Of a stretch of DNA of 64,000 nt, positions 25,347 through 33,359 are shown piece by piece. Within the stretch, counting starts at the first letter, position 1; the number at the start of each line of letters is the position of its first letter. The stretch covers positions 165,362 through 229,361 of the forward strand of contig NZ_JZUE01000011.1 in NCBI RefSeq assembly GCF_000969605.1, given 5' to 3'. This DNA is from Aquincola tertiaricarbonis (GTDB taxonomy: Bacteria > Pseudomonadota > Gammaproteobacteria > Burkholderiales > Burkholderiaceae_C). Made by a program: the position numbers and the translations under genes. The notes under the pieces were generated by a model. That model was not told the DNA's origin. It searched no databases and worked only from the letters and a program-made list of their open reading frames with translations.

Positions 25347-26102
25347 ATGGCAACCAAGAAGACCGCAGCCAAGAATGCGCCCTGGGACAAGGGCAATCCG
25401 AAGGCCAGGGATGGCCGGCCCACCCAGCACCTGACACCCGAGCAGAAGGCCGCCGCCAAGCGCAGCGCCAAGAAGGCCGGGCGACCCTATCCCAACCTGG
25501 TGGACAACATGCACGCCGCGGCCGACGGCAAGGCACCGGCCAAGAAGGCCGCCGCGAAGAAGGCCGCAGCCAAGAAGACGGCCGCCAAGAAGGCCCCGGC
25601 CAAGAAGGCAGTCGCCAGGAAGGCACCGGCCAAGAAGGCACCGGCGAAGAAGGCCACGGCCAGCAAGACCGCCGCCAAGAAGGCCCCTGCCAAGAAGACG
25701 GCCGCCAGGAAGGCACCGGCGAAGAAGGCCGCGGCCAAGAAGGCTGCGTCCAAGAAGCCCCCCGCCGGCCGGGCGCTCACGCGAGATCCCGCGGGCGGCC
25801 TCACTGCCGCCGGCCGGGCCGAGTTCGCGCGCACCCAGGGTGCGCACCTGCGACCCGGCGTGACCAAGCCGGAGAGCGAGATGTCGCCCGAGGACATGAA
25901 GCGCAAGGGCAGCTGGGCCGTGCGCTTCTACGGCCGCGACCCGCTGCCGCCACTGCTGGACAAGCAGGGCCGGCCCACGCGGCTGGCGCTGTCCGCCCAT
26001 GCCTGGGGCGAGAACGTGCCGTCCACCGAGGCACAGGCGCGCCGCATCGCCGACAAGGGCCGCCGGCTGCTGGCGCGTTACAAGCGGCTGCAAGGCGGCT
26101 GA
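25347..26102 (+). CDS. Histone H1/AlgP-like Lys-Ala repeat protein with C-terminal DUF6321-like domain
   Basis: 251 residues. A short N-terminal domain (1-60) is followed by a run of more than a dozen A-A-K-K / A-P-A-K-K repeats (about 62-140), resembling the eukaryotic histone H1 tail and AlgP. A compact C-terminal domain comes next, with [27 protein letters not shown] and A-R-R-I-A-D-K-G-R. The lysine tail should bind DNA non-specifically. The C-terminal domain is the kind annotated DUF6321, function unknown. The ATG at 25347 or 25341 is possible. It diverges from the PYP-like operon. Confidence 0.8.
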   Translation: MATKKTAAKNAPWDKGNPKARDGRPTQHLTPEQKAAAKRSAKKAGRPYPNLVDNMHAAADGKAPAKKAAAKKAAAKKTAAKKAPAKKAVARKAPAKKAPAKKATASKTAAKKAPAKKTAARKAPAKKAAAKKAASKKPPAGRALTRDPAGGLTAAGRAEFARTQGAHLRPGVTKPESEMSPEDMKRKGSWAVRFYGRDPLPPLLDKQGRPTRLALSAHAWGENVPSTEAQARRIADKGRRLLARYKRLQGG

Positions 26103-26175
26103 GCGATGGGCGCGCCGCTTGCCGCACCTGGCGTGGCGCCGGCGCTGGGCCGGCAAGCCCCTGAAGGAGACAGAC

Positions 26176-26424
26176 ATGAGCCGCAAGAACCTCTTCGCCG
26201 CCGCGCTGCTGCTGTGCGCCACCGGCCTGGCCAGCGCGCAGACGCCAGCCACCCCTGCCACGCCGGCCAAGCCCGCCGCCTCCGGCGCGATGGGCGACAA
26301 GGCCGCCAAGCCGCCGGTGGCCGACGAGGCCGCCAAGTCCGGCGTGGCCACCAAGAAGCCGGCCAAGGCCGGTGCGCAGTCGGGTCCGGCCTCCGGCCCC
26401 GCCGGCGGCACCGGCAGCAAGTGA
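26176..26424 (+). CDS. Small secreted Ala/Pro/Lys-rich protein
   Basis: 82 residues. A signal peptide (MSRKN, hydrophobic core, G-L-A-S-A cleavage site) is followed by a low-complexity mature part of Thr/Pro/Ala and Lys. It is probably disordered in the periplasm. GAAGGAGA sits ideally before the ATG, which supports a real gene. No family is recognised. Confidence 0.7.
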   Translation: MSRKNLFAAALLLCATGLASAQTPATPATPAKPAASGAMGDKAAKPPVADEAAKSGVATKKPAKAGAQSGPASGPAGGTGSK

Positions 26425-26431
26425 GGCCCCG

Positions 26432-26449
26432 GGCCTGAAGCCTCAGGCC
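26432..26449. terminator. Bidirectional hairpin between convergent genes
   Basis: GGCCTGA-AGCC-TCAGGCC is a perfect 7-bp stem. It lies just past the small secreted protein gene and overlaps the stop codon of the response-regulator gene (26445-26443). There is no clear U-tract. Confidence 0.5.
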
Positions 26450-27129
26450 ACGGCCAGCGTGCCGCGGAACACGTAGCCCACCCGGGACTGCGACTGCAGC
26501 GGCACCACCATCGGCGTGGCCCGCTCGATGCGGCGGCGCAGCCGATAGATGGTGGCGTGCAGCAGGTTGTCGGGATGGTCGGGCGAGTCGCGGCCCAGGC
26601 GCTGGCGCAGCGTCTCGCGGGTCACCGCCTCGCCGCCGGCTTCCAGGAAGCACTCCATCACCGCCAGGTCGGTGGCGCTGAGCGACACCTTGGCGCCATC
26701 GGGCGCGATCAACTCGCTGCCGCGGCGGTCCAGGCGCCAACTCTGCACCTGCTCGCGTGCGGCCACGGCGCGGCGCTGCACCGCGCGCACCGCCAGCGCC
26801 ACCTGGTCGAAGCCCACCGGCTTGGCCAGGTACATGTCGGCCCCGGCGGTGATCACCGCCTCGAACACGTCCGGCGCCAGGCGCCCGGACACCACCAGCA
26901 CACCCGCCGGCGTGCGCCGGCGCAGGATGCGGATGAGCTCGACGCCATCGACGCCGGGCAGGGATAGATCGAGCACGTAGAAGTCGAAGCGGAAGCCATC
27001 GGGGTCGGCCAGCAGGTCGCTGCTGTCGCCATACACCTTCACATCGATGCCCCGGCTGCGCATGTCCAGCGCCAGGAACTCCGAGAACTCCACATCGTCG
27101 TCAACCAGCGCCAGTGTTTGCGGGAGCAT
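26443..27129 (-). CDS. OmpR-family response regulator
   Basis: 228 residues. The receiver domain (1-120) has D10-D11-D12 acidic pocket residues, the phosphoacceptor Asp54 in V-L-D-L-S-L-P-G, and Lys103 in L-A-K-P. A C-terminal winged helix (about 130-225) has L-S-A-T-D-L-A-V-M near its start and R-V-G-Y-V-F-R-G at its end. It is encoded 57 bases downstream of the histidine kinase gene, the obvious partner. Confidence 0.88.
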   Translation of the reverse strand: MLPQTLALVDDDVEFSEFLALDMRSRGIDVKVYGDSSDLLADPDGFRFDFYVLDLSLPGVDGVELIRILRRRTPAGVLVVSGRLAPDVFEAVITAGADMYLAKPVGFDQVALAVRAVQRRAVAAREQVQSWRLDRRGSELIAPDGAKVSLSATDLAVMECFLEAGGEAVTRETLRQRLGRDSPDHPDNLLHATIYRLRRRIERATPMVVPLQSQSRVGYVFRGTLAVA

Positions 27130-27186
27130 TGCGCGTCCTGGTCTAGAGGATGAAAACAGCGCAGAGGGTAACGCACCGCACCGGCT

Positions 27187-29715
27187 TCATGCACCCGACT
27201 CCTGCGCCACCACCAGGCGCATCGTCAGGCCGCGGCCGTCGCCGCCATGGTCGACCAGCGCCACATGGCCGCCGTGCAGTTCCATCACGCGGCGCACGAT
27301 GTACAGGCCCAGGCCCAGCCCGGCCGGGCCGGCGGGATGCTCGCCGCGGCTGCCGCGCTCGAACAGCCGCTGCGCCAGCGCGGGCGGCACGCCGGGGCCC
27401 TGGTCGATGACGTCGATCAGCAGCGCCAGCGGCTCGTCCGAGTCGGACAGCCGCACCGTCACCGAGGCGCCGGCCGGGCTGTACTTCAGCGCGTTGGACA
27501 GCAGGTTGCGCAGTGCCAGCCGCATCAGGCTCATGTCCATCGACGCGGTGCGCGTGGTGGTCACGCGGTCCACCACGATGCGCGGGCGCTCGGCCGGCGG
27601 CATGTCGCCGATGCACACCGCCACCAGCGTGTCGATGTCGGTGTCCGAGCGCTCGATGGGCCCGGCGCGCGCCAGCAGCGACGCCACCGCCAGCGTGTTG
27701 TCGATGCTGGCCAGCACATGGCCCAGCACCGTCTGCGCGCGGGCCAGGCGCTGCGTGGCGACGGTGTCGCCGGCGGCGGCCAGCGCGGTGGCCGCGCCTT
27801 GCAGCGCGGCCGAGGCATTGTTCAGCGGCTGGCGCACCTCGTGGGCCATCACGTCCAGCATGCCGCTGCGCTCGCGCAGCAGCGCATCCAGCTCGGCCGC
27901 ACGGCGTTCCAGCTCCGCACGCAGCGCCTGTTCGCGGGCCAGCTCGGTGCGGCGCTGCTCGCTCTCGGTGATGTCCTGCAGCGCGCCCACCAGCCGCACG
28001 GTGCTGCCGCCTTCGGTCTCGGCCTCGCCCACCGCGCGCACCCAGGCCTTGCGGCCATCGGCGGTGGTCAGGCCCAGCTGCAGGTCCCAGGGCGTGCCTT
28101 CCTTCAGCGCGTTGTCGATGGCGGCCACGATGTGCGGGCGGTGCGCCGCATCGACGAAGTCCATCGCCTGCTGCAGCGTGGGCGTGCTGCCCGGCGGCAC
28201 GCCGTGGATGCGGCAGGTCTCGTCGGTCCAGGTGAGCTGGCCGCTGCGCAGGTCCAGCTCCCAGCCACCCACGCGGGCCACGCGGCCGGTGCGGTCCAGC
28301 AGCGCGCGGCTGGCACGCAGCGCCCGTTCCGCCTGGCTGCGGGCGGTGACGTCGCGGGCCGCGCAGTACAGCAGGTCCTGGCCGTCGATGTGCACGCCCA
28401 CGCCCACCACCTCGGCGTCGATCAGGCTGCCATCGCGCTTGCGGTGCTGCGTCACGACCTTGAAGCGCTCGCCGACGCGGAAGTGCCGCATCGTGCGCAT
28501 CACGGCGCCCTGGCTGAAGCGCACATCCCAGGCGCTGACGTGCATGCCCTGCATCGCCTCGCGCGGATGGCCCAGCATCTGCGCGAAGGAGTCGCTCAGC
28601 TCCACCACGCAGCCCTGGCGGTCCAGCACATGGATGCCGTCGCTGGCGGTGAGCATGAGCGCCCGCTGGCGGTGGGCCTCGCGCTGGGCGCGGCCGGCGC
28701 TTTCGGCCGCCCGCCGCCAGGCGCGCCACACGAAGAGCGAGGCGGTGCCCAGCGTCAGCACCACCAGCGAGGCCAGCAGCCCCACCAGGGCCACCTCGCG
28801 CTGCCAGCCGAGCAGGAAGTCGTCGGTGGCCACGCCCACGATCACCATCAGCGGATAGGGCGTCACCCGCCGGTAGGCATTGATGCGCTCGATGCGGTCC
28901 AGCGCGGTGGCGGCCACGTAGCTGCCGCCTTCGGGCGCGGCCTGCAGCGCCTCCAGCAGCTCCGGCGACACGTTGCGCGAGCCGATGGCCGCGGGTGGCT
29001 GCGGCGAGCCGGTGCGCCGCGCCACCAGCGCCAGGCGGGCGGTGCGCAGCGTGACGGCATCGCGCGGGCCCAGCGCCACCGTGCCGAGGATGCGTTCGAA
29101 GTGGCGCATGTCCAGCCGCGCATGCACCATGCCGTCGAAGCGGCCGTCGCCGCTGCGCAGCCGGCGCGCCACCACCACCGTCCAGCGGCCGTCGGGGCCC
29201 TGCTGCTCCGGCTCCGACACCACCACCTCGTCGCCGGTGGCATCGCGCACCTGCACGAAGTAGGGCCGCTCGGCCAGGCTGGCGGGCTCGGGCGCTTGCG
29301 GCCCGGGGCGCTGGCGCAGCAGGCCGTCGGCACCGGCCACCTGCAGGCTGTCCAGCTCGGGCACCAGGCGCTGCTGCTCCTCCAGCAGGCGGGCCATGGC
29401 CTCGTCGTCCAGCGGGCCCTGCGTGGTGGCCCGCGCATGGGCCAGCACGAAGGAGCGCAGCGCGGTGTCGACGCGGTCCAGGTCGGCGGCCAGCGCATGC
29501 TGCATGCCGCCGGCCAGGTTCTGCACCGCGTCCACCGCGCGGCTTTGGTAGGCATTGCGGCTGCTGCGCAGCGCCACCAGCGACAGCGTGGATACCAGCA
29601 CGCTGGTCATCGCGATCACCAGCACCAGCCAGCGCCAGGCTGCGCGCCGCGGGGGCGGAGACCCGCTGGCCGTAACGGGGCCGCGGTCGGCAGGGGAAGG
29701 CAGGGCGGCGGACAT
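27187..29715 (-). CDS. Membrane sensor histidine kinase with dCache and PAS domains
   Basis: 842 residues. Membrane helices at about 27-48 and 345-365 bracket a large extracytoplasmic double-Cache-like sensor. Two PAS domains with PAC-like ends lie around 380-600. HisKA has phospho-His in A-H-E-V-R-Q-P-L (about residue 623). The HATPase domain has N-L-L-S-N-A-L-K-Y-S, D-Q-G-P-G-V-P and G-L-G-L-G-L-Y-I-V. The whole reads as a complete, non-hybrid kinase that phosphorylates the downstream OmpR-type regulator. The ATG at 29715 is chosen. The frame stays open upstream only as antisense of the XRE gene. Confidence 0.87.
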   Translation of the reverse strand: MSAALPSPADRGPVTASGSPPPRRAAWRWLVLVIAMTSVLVSTLSLVALRSSRNAYQSRAVDAVQNLAGGMQHALAADLDRVDTALRSFVLAHARATTQGPLDDEAMARLLEEQQRLVPELDSLQVAGADGLLRQRPGPQAPEPASLAERPYFVQVRDATGDEVVVSEPEQQGPDGRWTVVVARRLRSGDGRFDGMVHARLDMRHFERILGTVALGPRDAVTLRTARLALVARRTGSPQPPAAIGSRNVSPELLEALQAAPEGGSYVAATALDRIERINAYRRVTPYPLMVIVGVATDDFLLGWQREVALVGLLASLVVLTLGTASLFVWRAWRRAAESAGRAQREAHRQRALMLTASDGIHVLDRQGCVVELSDSFAQMLGHPREAMQGMHVSAWDVRFSQGAVMRTMRHFRVGERFKVVTQHRKRDGSLIDAEVVGVGVHIDGQDLLYCAARDVTARSQAERALRASRALLDRTGRVARVGGWELDLRSGQLTWTDETCRIHGVPPGSTPTLQQAMDFVDAAHRPHIVAAIDNALKEGTPWDLQLGLTTADGRKAWVRAVGEAETEGGSTVRLVGALQDITESEQRRTELAREQALRAELERRAAELDALLRERSGMLDVMAHEVRQPLNNASAALQGAATALAAAGDTVATQRLARAQTVLGHVLASIDNTLAVASLLARAGPIERSDTDIDTLVAVCIGDMPPAERPRIVVDRVTTTRTASMDMSLMRLALRNLLSNALKYSPAGASVTVRLSDSDEPLALLIDVIDQGPGVPPALAQRLFERGSRGEHPAGPAGLGLGLYIVRRVMELHGGHVALVDHGGDGRGLTMRLVVAQESGA

Positions 29716-29773
29716 CGGCCCGGATTGTGGCCCGCCGGGCCGCAGGCCGCCGGCAGAATGATGGACGACATCA

Positions 29774-29787
29774 TCCAGTAAACTGGA
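29774..29787. promoter_or_regulatory. TCCAGTAAACTGGA inverted repeat before the XRE-cupin gene
   Basis: TCCAGT-AA-ACTGGA is a perfect 6-bp inverted repeat, ending three bases before the ATG at 29791. The placement over the translation start and its AT-rich centre suit an autoregulatory operator for the helix-turn-helix protein encoded next. Confidence 0.5.
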
Positions 29788-29790
29788 AGC

Positions 29791-30393
29791 ATGAGCGACA
29801 TCGACATCCATGCCCTGATCGCCCGCCGCGTGCATGCGCTGCGCAGCGCCCGCGGCTACTCGCTGGAGGCGCTGGCCGAGCGCAGCGGCGTGAGCCGCTC
29901 CAACATCTCGCTGATCGAGCGGGGCCAGAGCAGCCCCACCGCCGCCGTGCTGGACAAGCTGGCCACCGGCCTGGGCGTCACGCTGGCCTCGCTGTTCGAG
30001 CCGGATGCGGCCACCGCGGCGGCCGAGCCGCCTTCCCCGCTGGCCCGCGTGGCCGAGCAGCCGCTGTGGACCGATCCGGCCTCCGGCTACCTGCGGCGCC
30101 AGGTGTCGCCCGCGCTGCCCTCGCCGCTGCAGCTGGTGGATGTGGTGTTCCCGGCCGGCCAGCGCGTGGCCTACGAGACCGCAGAGCGCGAGCAGGAGGT
30201 GCACCAGCAGGTCTGGATGATCGACGGCCAGATGCAGCTGACGGTGGGCGGCGTGGCCTGGCGGCTGGACAGCGGCGACTGCCTGGCCATGCGGCTGAAC
30301 CAGCCCATCGTCTACCACAACCCCACGCGCCGGCCGGCGCGCTACCTGGTGGCGCTGGCCACCCTGCCTTTCCACGTTCCCAGGAGAAGTTGA
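29791..30393 (+). CDS. XRE-family regulator with C-terminal cupin domain
   Basis: 200 residues. An N-terminal lambda-repressor-like helix-turn-helix (about 10-65: Y-S-L-E-A-L-A-E-R-S-G-V-S-R-S-N-I-S-L-I-E) is joined to a cupin (about 100-195) with H-Q-Q-V-W-M-I-D-G and D-S-G-D-C-L-A. This architecture is common in regulators of small-molecule metabolism, with the cupin as ligand sensor. Its stop overlaps the start of the GNAT gene (TGATG), so the two are coupled and the acetyltransferase substrate may be the regulator's ligand. Confidence 0.88.
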   Translation: MSDIDIHALIARRVHALRSARGYSLEALAERSGVSRSNISLIERGQSSPTAAVLDKLATGLGVTLASLFEPDAATAAAEPPSPLARVAEQPLWTDPASGYLRRQVSPALPSPLQLVDVVFPAGQRVAYETAEREQEVHQQVWMIDGQMQLTVGGVAWRLDSGDCLAMRLNQPIVYHNPTRRPARYLVALATLPFHVPRRS

Positions 30394-30944
30394 TGGATGA
30401 ACAGGTGACGGTGCGCCGCGTGCAGCCGGCGGACATCGCGGCCTGCGGCGCGGCGCTGGCCGCGCAGCTGGCCGAGGTGCTGATGGACTGCGTGGCCGGT
30501 GGCGCCTCGGTGAGCTTCATATCGCCGCTGCCGACCGAACGGGCCCTGGCCTTCTGGCACGGTGTGCTGGAAGGCGCGGCCAGCGGCCGGCGCGCGCTGC
30601 TGGTGGCCGAGCGCGCCGGTCGCATCGTGGGCACGGTGCAGCTGGTGCTGGACCTGCCCGACAACCAGCCGCACCGCGCCGATGTGGCGAAGATGCTGGT
30701 GCACCGCGGCGCGCGCCGCCAGGGCGTCGCGCAGCGCCTGATGGAAGCGCTGGAGCAGCAGGCGCTGGCCGAGGGCCGCGACGTGCTGGTGCTGGACACG
30801 GTGACCGGCGGCGATGCGGAGCGGCTGTACCGGCGCGCCGGCTGGCAGGCCGTGGGCAGCGTGCCGCGTTATGCGCTGATGCCCGACGGCACGCCCTGCG
30901 GCACCACCTTCTACTTCAAGCACCTGGCCGCGGCGCGCGGCTGA
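30393..30944 (+). CDS. GNAT-family N-acetyltransferase
   Basis: 183 residues. The acetyl-CoA-binding motif A lies around 100-120 (V-H-R-G-A-R-R-Q-G-V-A-Q-R-L-M). V-L-D-T-V-T-G-G-D-A-E-R-L-Y-R-R-A-G-W is the motif B region. AGGAG precedes the ATG and overlaps the end of the regulator gene. The substrate is unknown. The last 29 bases overlap, in antisense, the end of the DUF72 gene. Confidence 0.85.
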   Translation: MDEQVTVRRVQPADIAACGAALAAQLAEVLMDCVAGGASVSFISPLPTERALAFWHGVLEGAASGRRALLVAERAGRIVGTVQLVLDLPDNQPHRADVAKMLVHRGARRQGVAQRLMEALEQQALAEGRDVLVLDTVTGGDAERLYRRAGWQAVGSVPRYALMPDGTPCGTTFYFKHLAAARG

Positions 30945-31911
30945 AGGCCGGCCCGCGCCGACGCGGCCCGGCCAGCCCGGGCGGCGGCACGAACTGCTGC
31001 TGGTCCGGCCCCATGCCGGTGGCCACGCCCAGCCGCGCGGCCAGGTGGGCGGCGTCGTAGGGCGCATGCACCTTCACGTCGTTGTCGAAGTAGCAGAACA
31101 CGTCGCGCCGGGCGCGCCGCGCGGCGGCCCGGGGCGATGCGGTGCGTGCATCCGCCACCTGGGTGCCGTGCCGCCAGGCGTCGATGCGGCGGGCCCAGTC
31201 GTCCAGCGCGGCATCGCCGTAGCCGCTGGCATACAGCTCCTGGTCGCCGTGCAGCCGCACATAGACGAAGTCGGCCGTCAGGTCTTCCATCAGGGGCCAG
31301 CGGCCGGCGGTGTCGGCCACCACCAGCGCGATGCGGTGCTTGCGCAGCAGCGCCACGAACTCGGCGCAGGCGAAGCTCTCATGCCGGATCTCCACCGCAT
31401 GGCGCAGCTGCCGGCGCACCGGTGCCTGCAGCAGGCTGCGGCCCTCCAGCCGCTCGTCGTGCTCCTGCGCCAGCAGCGCGGCCTCGTCTGTGCTGCGCGG
31501 CAGCAGCTCGAAGAAGGCCTCGAAGCGCTCGGGCTTGAAGATCATCTGCGGCGGAAACTGCCACAGCAACGGCCCCAGCTTGCGACCCAGCGCCAGCACG
31601 CCCGAGGCGAAGAAGTTCGCCAGCGGCACCCGCACCTCCTTCAGCCGGCGCATGTGCGTGATGTAGCGCGGACCCTTGACCGAGAACACGAAGTCCTCCG
31701 GTGTCTCGTCATGCCATTCCTGGTACGACTCGGGATGCTGCAGCGAGTAGAACGAGCCGTTCAGCTCGATGGTGGGCAGCATGCGCGAGGCGAAGGCCAG
31801 CTCCTGCCGCTGCGGCAGCTTGGGCGGATAGAACAGGCCGCGCCAGGGCTCGTAGCGCCAGCCGGAGATGCCGATGAGTGCCTGGCCCGCGGGGGCGGTG
31901 GAGGTGGCCAT
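30916..31911 (-). CDS. DUF72 domain-containing protein (YecE family)
   Basis: 331 residues. The TIM-barrel-like DUF72 fold starts with I-G-I-S-G-W-R-Y. It contains I-E-L-N-G-S-F-Y-S, F-S-V-K-G-P-R-Y-I-T-H, L-L-W-Q-F-P-P, the E-I-R-H-E-S-F strand and Y-V-R-L-H-G. C-Y-F-D-N-D follows near the C-terminus. Function of the family is unknown. The ATG at 31911 is chosen because it begins the conserved domain. The C-terminus is extended by about 30 Pro/Arg-rich residues and overlaps the converging GNAT gene. Confidence 0.85.
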   Translation of the reverse strand: MATSTAPAGQALIGISGWRYEPWRGLFYPPKLPQRQELAFASRMLPTIELNGSFYSLQHPESYQEWHDETPEDFVFSVKGPRYITHMRRLKEVRVPLANFFASGVLALGRKLGPLLWQFPPQMIFKPERFEAFFELLPRSTDEAALLAQEHDERLEGRSLLQAPVRRQLRHAVEIRHESFACAEFVALLRKHRIALVVADTAGRWPLMEDLTADFVYVRLHGDQELYASGYGDAALDDWARRIDAWRHGTQVADARTASPRAAARRARRDVFCYFDNDVKVHAPYDAAHLAARLGVATGMGPDQQQFVPPPGLAGPRRRGPAFSRAPRPGA

Positions 31912-31953
31912 GGTGACCGGTCGGCAATCGGGGTGCCGGCGCGTGCGCCAAAG

Positions 31954-31976
31954 AAAAAGCGGGCCAGTGGCCCGCT
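31954..31976 (-). terminator. Rho-independent terminator of the first PEP-CTERM paralogue
   Basis: AGCGGGCC-AGT-GGCCCGCT is a perfect 8-bp stem. On the minus strand it is followed by TTTTTCTTT. It lies 26 bases after the stop of the gene that ends at 32003. Confidence 0.87.
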
Positions 31977-32002
31977 CCGCTGAAGGCGATACCTGCGCGC
32001 TC

Positions 32003-32500
32003 CTAGTGCTGGCGGCGGCGTGCCAACACGCCCACGGCGGCCAGGCCCGCCAGCGCCATGGCCCAGGTGCCGGGCTCGGGCACCGCGGCCACGGCCGACA
32101 GCTCACCCACGTAGGCCGTGCCGGCCACGGCGGAGGTGCCGGCCAGGAACAGGTGGTACGTGGTGCCGGCCGACAGCGCGGCATTGCTCAGCGTCCACTG
32201 CTCCGAGCCGGTGGCATCGGTGGAGGTCTGCACGAAGTTGTACAGGGTGGTGCTGCCGTTGGTGACGTAGATCGACGAGAAGTCGATGTCCCGGCTGCCG
32301 TTGAGGCTGGTGGTGAAGCTGCCGCTGAAGCCGGATTGCGCGAACGGCACCTCGAAGGTGTATTCGTCGACGAAGCTGCCGGCGGCGGGCTTGCTGAACA
32401 GCCAGGCCGTGTTGTCGGCGTCGAAGGCCAGTGCGGTGGGGGCCGCCAGGGCGGCGGCGCCGCTGAAGGCCAACAGGGCCGCGATCAAGGTTTTTTTCAT
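32003..32500 (-). CDS. PEP-CTERM protein, copy A of a paralogous pair
   Basis: 165 residues. A signal peptide (MKKTLIAALL, then A-A-L-A-A) is followed by a beta-rich body with F-A-Q-S-G-F-S-G-S-F-T-T-S-L and D-I-D-F-S-S-I-Y. The tail is V-P-E-P-G-T-W, a membrane helix, then R-R-R-Q-H. The body pattern resembles the FxDxF subgroup of PEP-CTERM proteins. GAGGA lies five bases before the ATG. The neighbouring gene at 32697 is a close paralogue. Export and exosortase processing are inferred from the tail. Confidence 0.85.
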   Translation of the reverse strand: MKKTLIAALLAFSGAAALAAPTALAFDADNTAWLFSKPAAGSFVDEYTFEVPFAQSGFSGSFTTSLNGSRDIDFSSIYVTNGSTTLYNFVQTSTDATGSEQWTLSNAALSAGTTYHLFLAGTSAVAGTAYVGELSAVAAVPEPGTWAMALAGLAAVGVLARRRQH

Positions 32501-32620
32501 GAGGTTCCTCGAGATGGATGGGACATGCCGACAAGCCGGAACGGCGCCTGGCGGCACGCGGCGGATTCTGGGCAGTGGCCGCCGCAACAGCGCCCCCCCG
32601 ACGAGGGGAGGGCACTGCCA

Positions 32621-32636
32621 TGTGACCCATCTCACG
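32621..32636. promoter_or_regulatory. CRP-like site TGTGA-CCCATC-TCACG
   Basis: It matches CRP consensus half-sites with a 6-base spacer. Only the last base of the right half differs from TCACA. It is 121-136 bases upstream of the copy A start codon, nearly the same distance as the equivalent site before copy B (33330). Confidence 0.6.
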
Positions 32637-32649
32637 AGGCAACCTGGGC

Positions 32650-32690
32650 GTGGCGGCGAATATTTGCCGTCAAGTCGGCATGCCCGCCAC
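32650..32690. terminator. Imperfect nested hairpin after PEP-CTERM copy B
   Basis: GTGGCGG (32650-32656) pairs with CCGCCAC (32684-32690). An inner TGCCG/CGGCA stem lies in the loop. It is placed just past the stop of copy B (32697). No U-tract is visible, so it is a weak candidate. Confidence 0.35.
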
Positions 32691-32696
32691 AGCCCC

Positions 32697-33197
32697 TCAG
32701 CCTGCGCGGCGGCGGCTCAGCCAGCCGATGGCGCCCAGGCCGGCCAGGGCCAGGGCCCAGGTACCGGGTTCCGGCACCGACGACACCACCGACAGCTCGC
32801 CGGTGTAGAGCGTGCCGCGCAGCGCGGAGCTGCCTTCCAGGAACAGGTGGTAGCCCACGCCCGAGGTCAGGGTGGCGTTGTTCAGCGTCCATTGCTCCGA
32901 GCCGGTGGCGTCGGTGGAGGTCTGCACGAAGTCGAACAGCTTGGCCGCGCCGTCGGTGATGTAGATGCGGCTGAAGTCGATGTCCTTGTTGCCCAGCAGG
33001 CTGGTGGTGAAGCTGCCGCTGAAGCCGGTGTGGGCGTAGGGCACTTCGAACACGTACTCGTCGACGAAGCTGCCGGCGGCAGGCTTGTTCCACAGCACGG
33101 CGGCGCCGTCGGAATCGAAGGCCAGCGAGATGGGCGCGGCGGTGGCGGCGAAGGTGGCGCCCAGGGCGAGGGCGGCGGCGATCAGGGTCTTCTTCAT
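32697..33197 (-). CDS. PEP-CTERM protein, copy B of a paralogous pair
   Basis: 166 residues, aligned end to end with copy A. It shares the MKKTLIAA start, F-V-D-E-Y-x-F-E-V-P, G-F-S-G-S-F-T-T-S-L, the block F-V-Q-T-S-T-D-A-T-G-S-E-Q-W-T-L, and the V-P-E-P-G-T-W tail with R-R-R-A-G. It presumably has the same surface role. It is the first gene beyond the end of the injection-system operon, and its CRP-like site lies in the 162-base gap between them. It arose by tandem duplication with copy A. Confidence 0.85.
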   Translation of the reverse strand: MKKTLIAAALALGATFAATAAPISLAFDSDGAAVLWNKPAAGSFVDEYVFEVPYAHTGFSGSFTTSLLGNKDIDFSRIYITDGAAKLFDFVQTSTDATGSEQWTLNNATLTSGVGYHLFLEGSSALRGTLYTGELSVVSSVPEPGTWALALAGLGAIGWLSRRRAG

Positions 33198-33274
33198 GGC
33201 GGCGTGACTTCCGTGGCGTGCCGCACGACCCGGACATCGGGGTTGGCGGCGAAGGCGCGATGGTGGGACCGCCT

Positions 33275-33302
33275 CCCTCTTCGGTGGGCCACCGGAAGAG
33301 GG
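33275..33302. terminator. Strong GC hairpin downstream of the eCIS operon
   Basis: CCCTCTTC...GGAAGAGGG folds into a long stem with one bulge, continuing through GGTGG/CCACC. It lies about 58-85 bases after the DUF6519 stop, in the leader of PEP-CTERM copy B. It may end the operon transcript or act in the leader of copy B. Confidence 0.4.
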
Positions 33303-33329
33303 GGTGGCCCCCGCCGCACGGCGCCGCGG

Positions 33330-33345
33330 TGTGACACCGGTCACG
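33330..33345. promoter_or_regulatory. CRP-like site TGTGA-CACCGG-TCACG
   Basis: It has the same half-sites and spacer length as the site at 32621. It lies 133-148 bases before the start of PEP-CTERM copy B. The spacer sequences differ, so conservation is confined to the half-sites, as expected for a functional operator. Confidence 0.6.
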
Positions 33346-33359
33346 CCCGCGGCGCTTGC

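Noticed and set aside
25540..25760. Regularly spaced repeats as a CRISPR-like or non-coding array
   Set aside because: The periodicity is codon-based and encodes the AAKK/APAKK tail of an intact protein.
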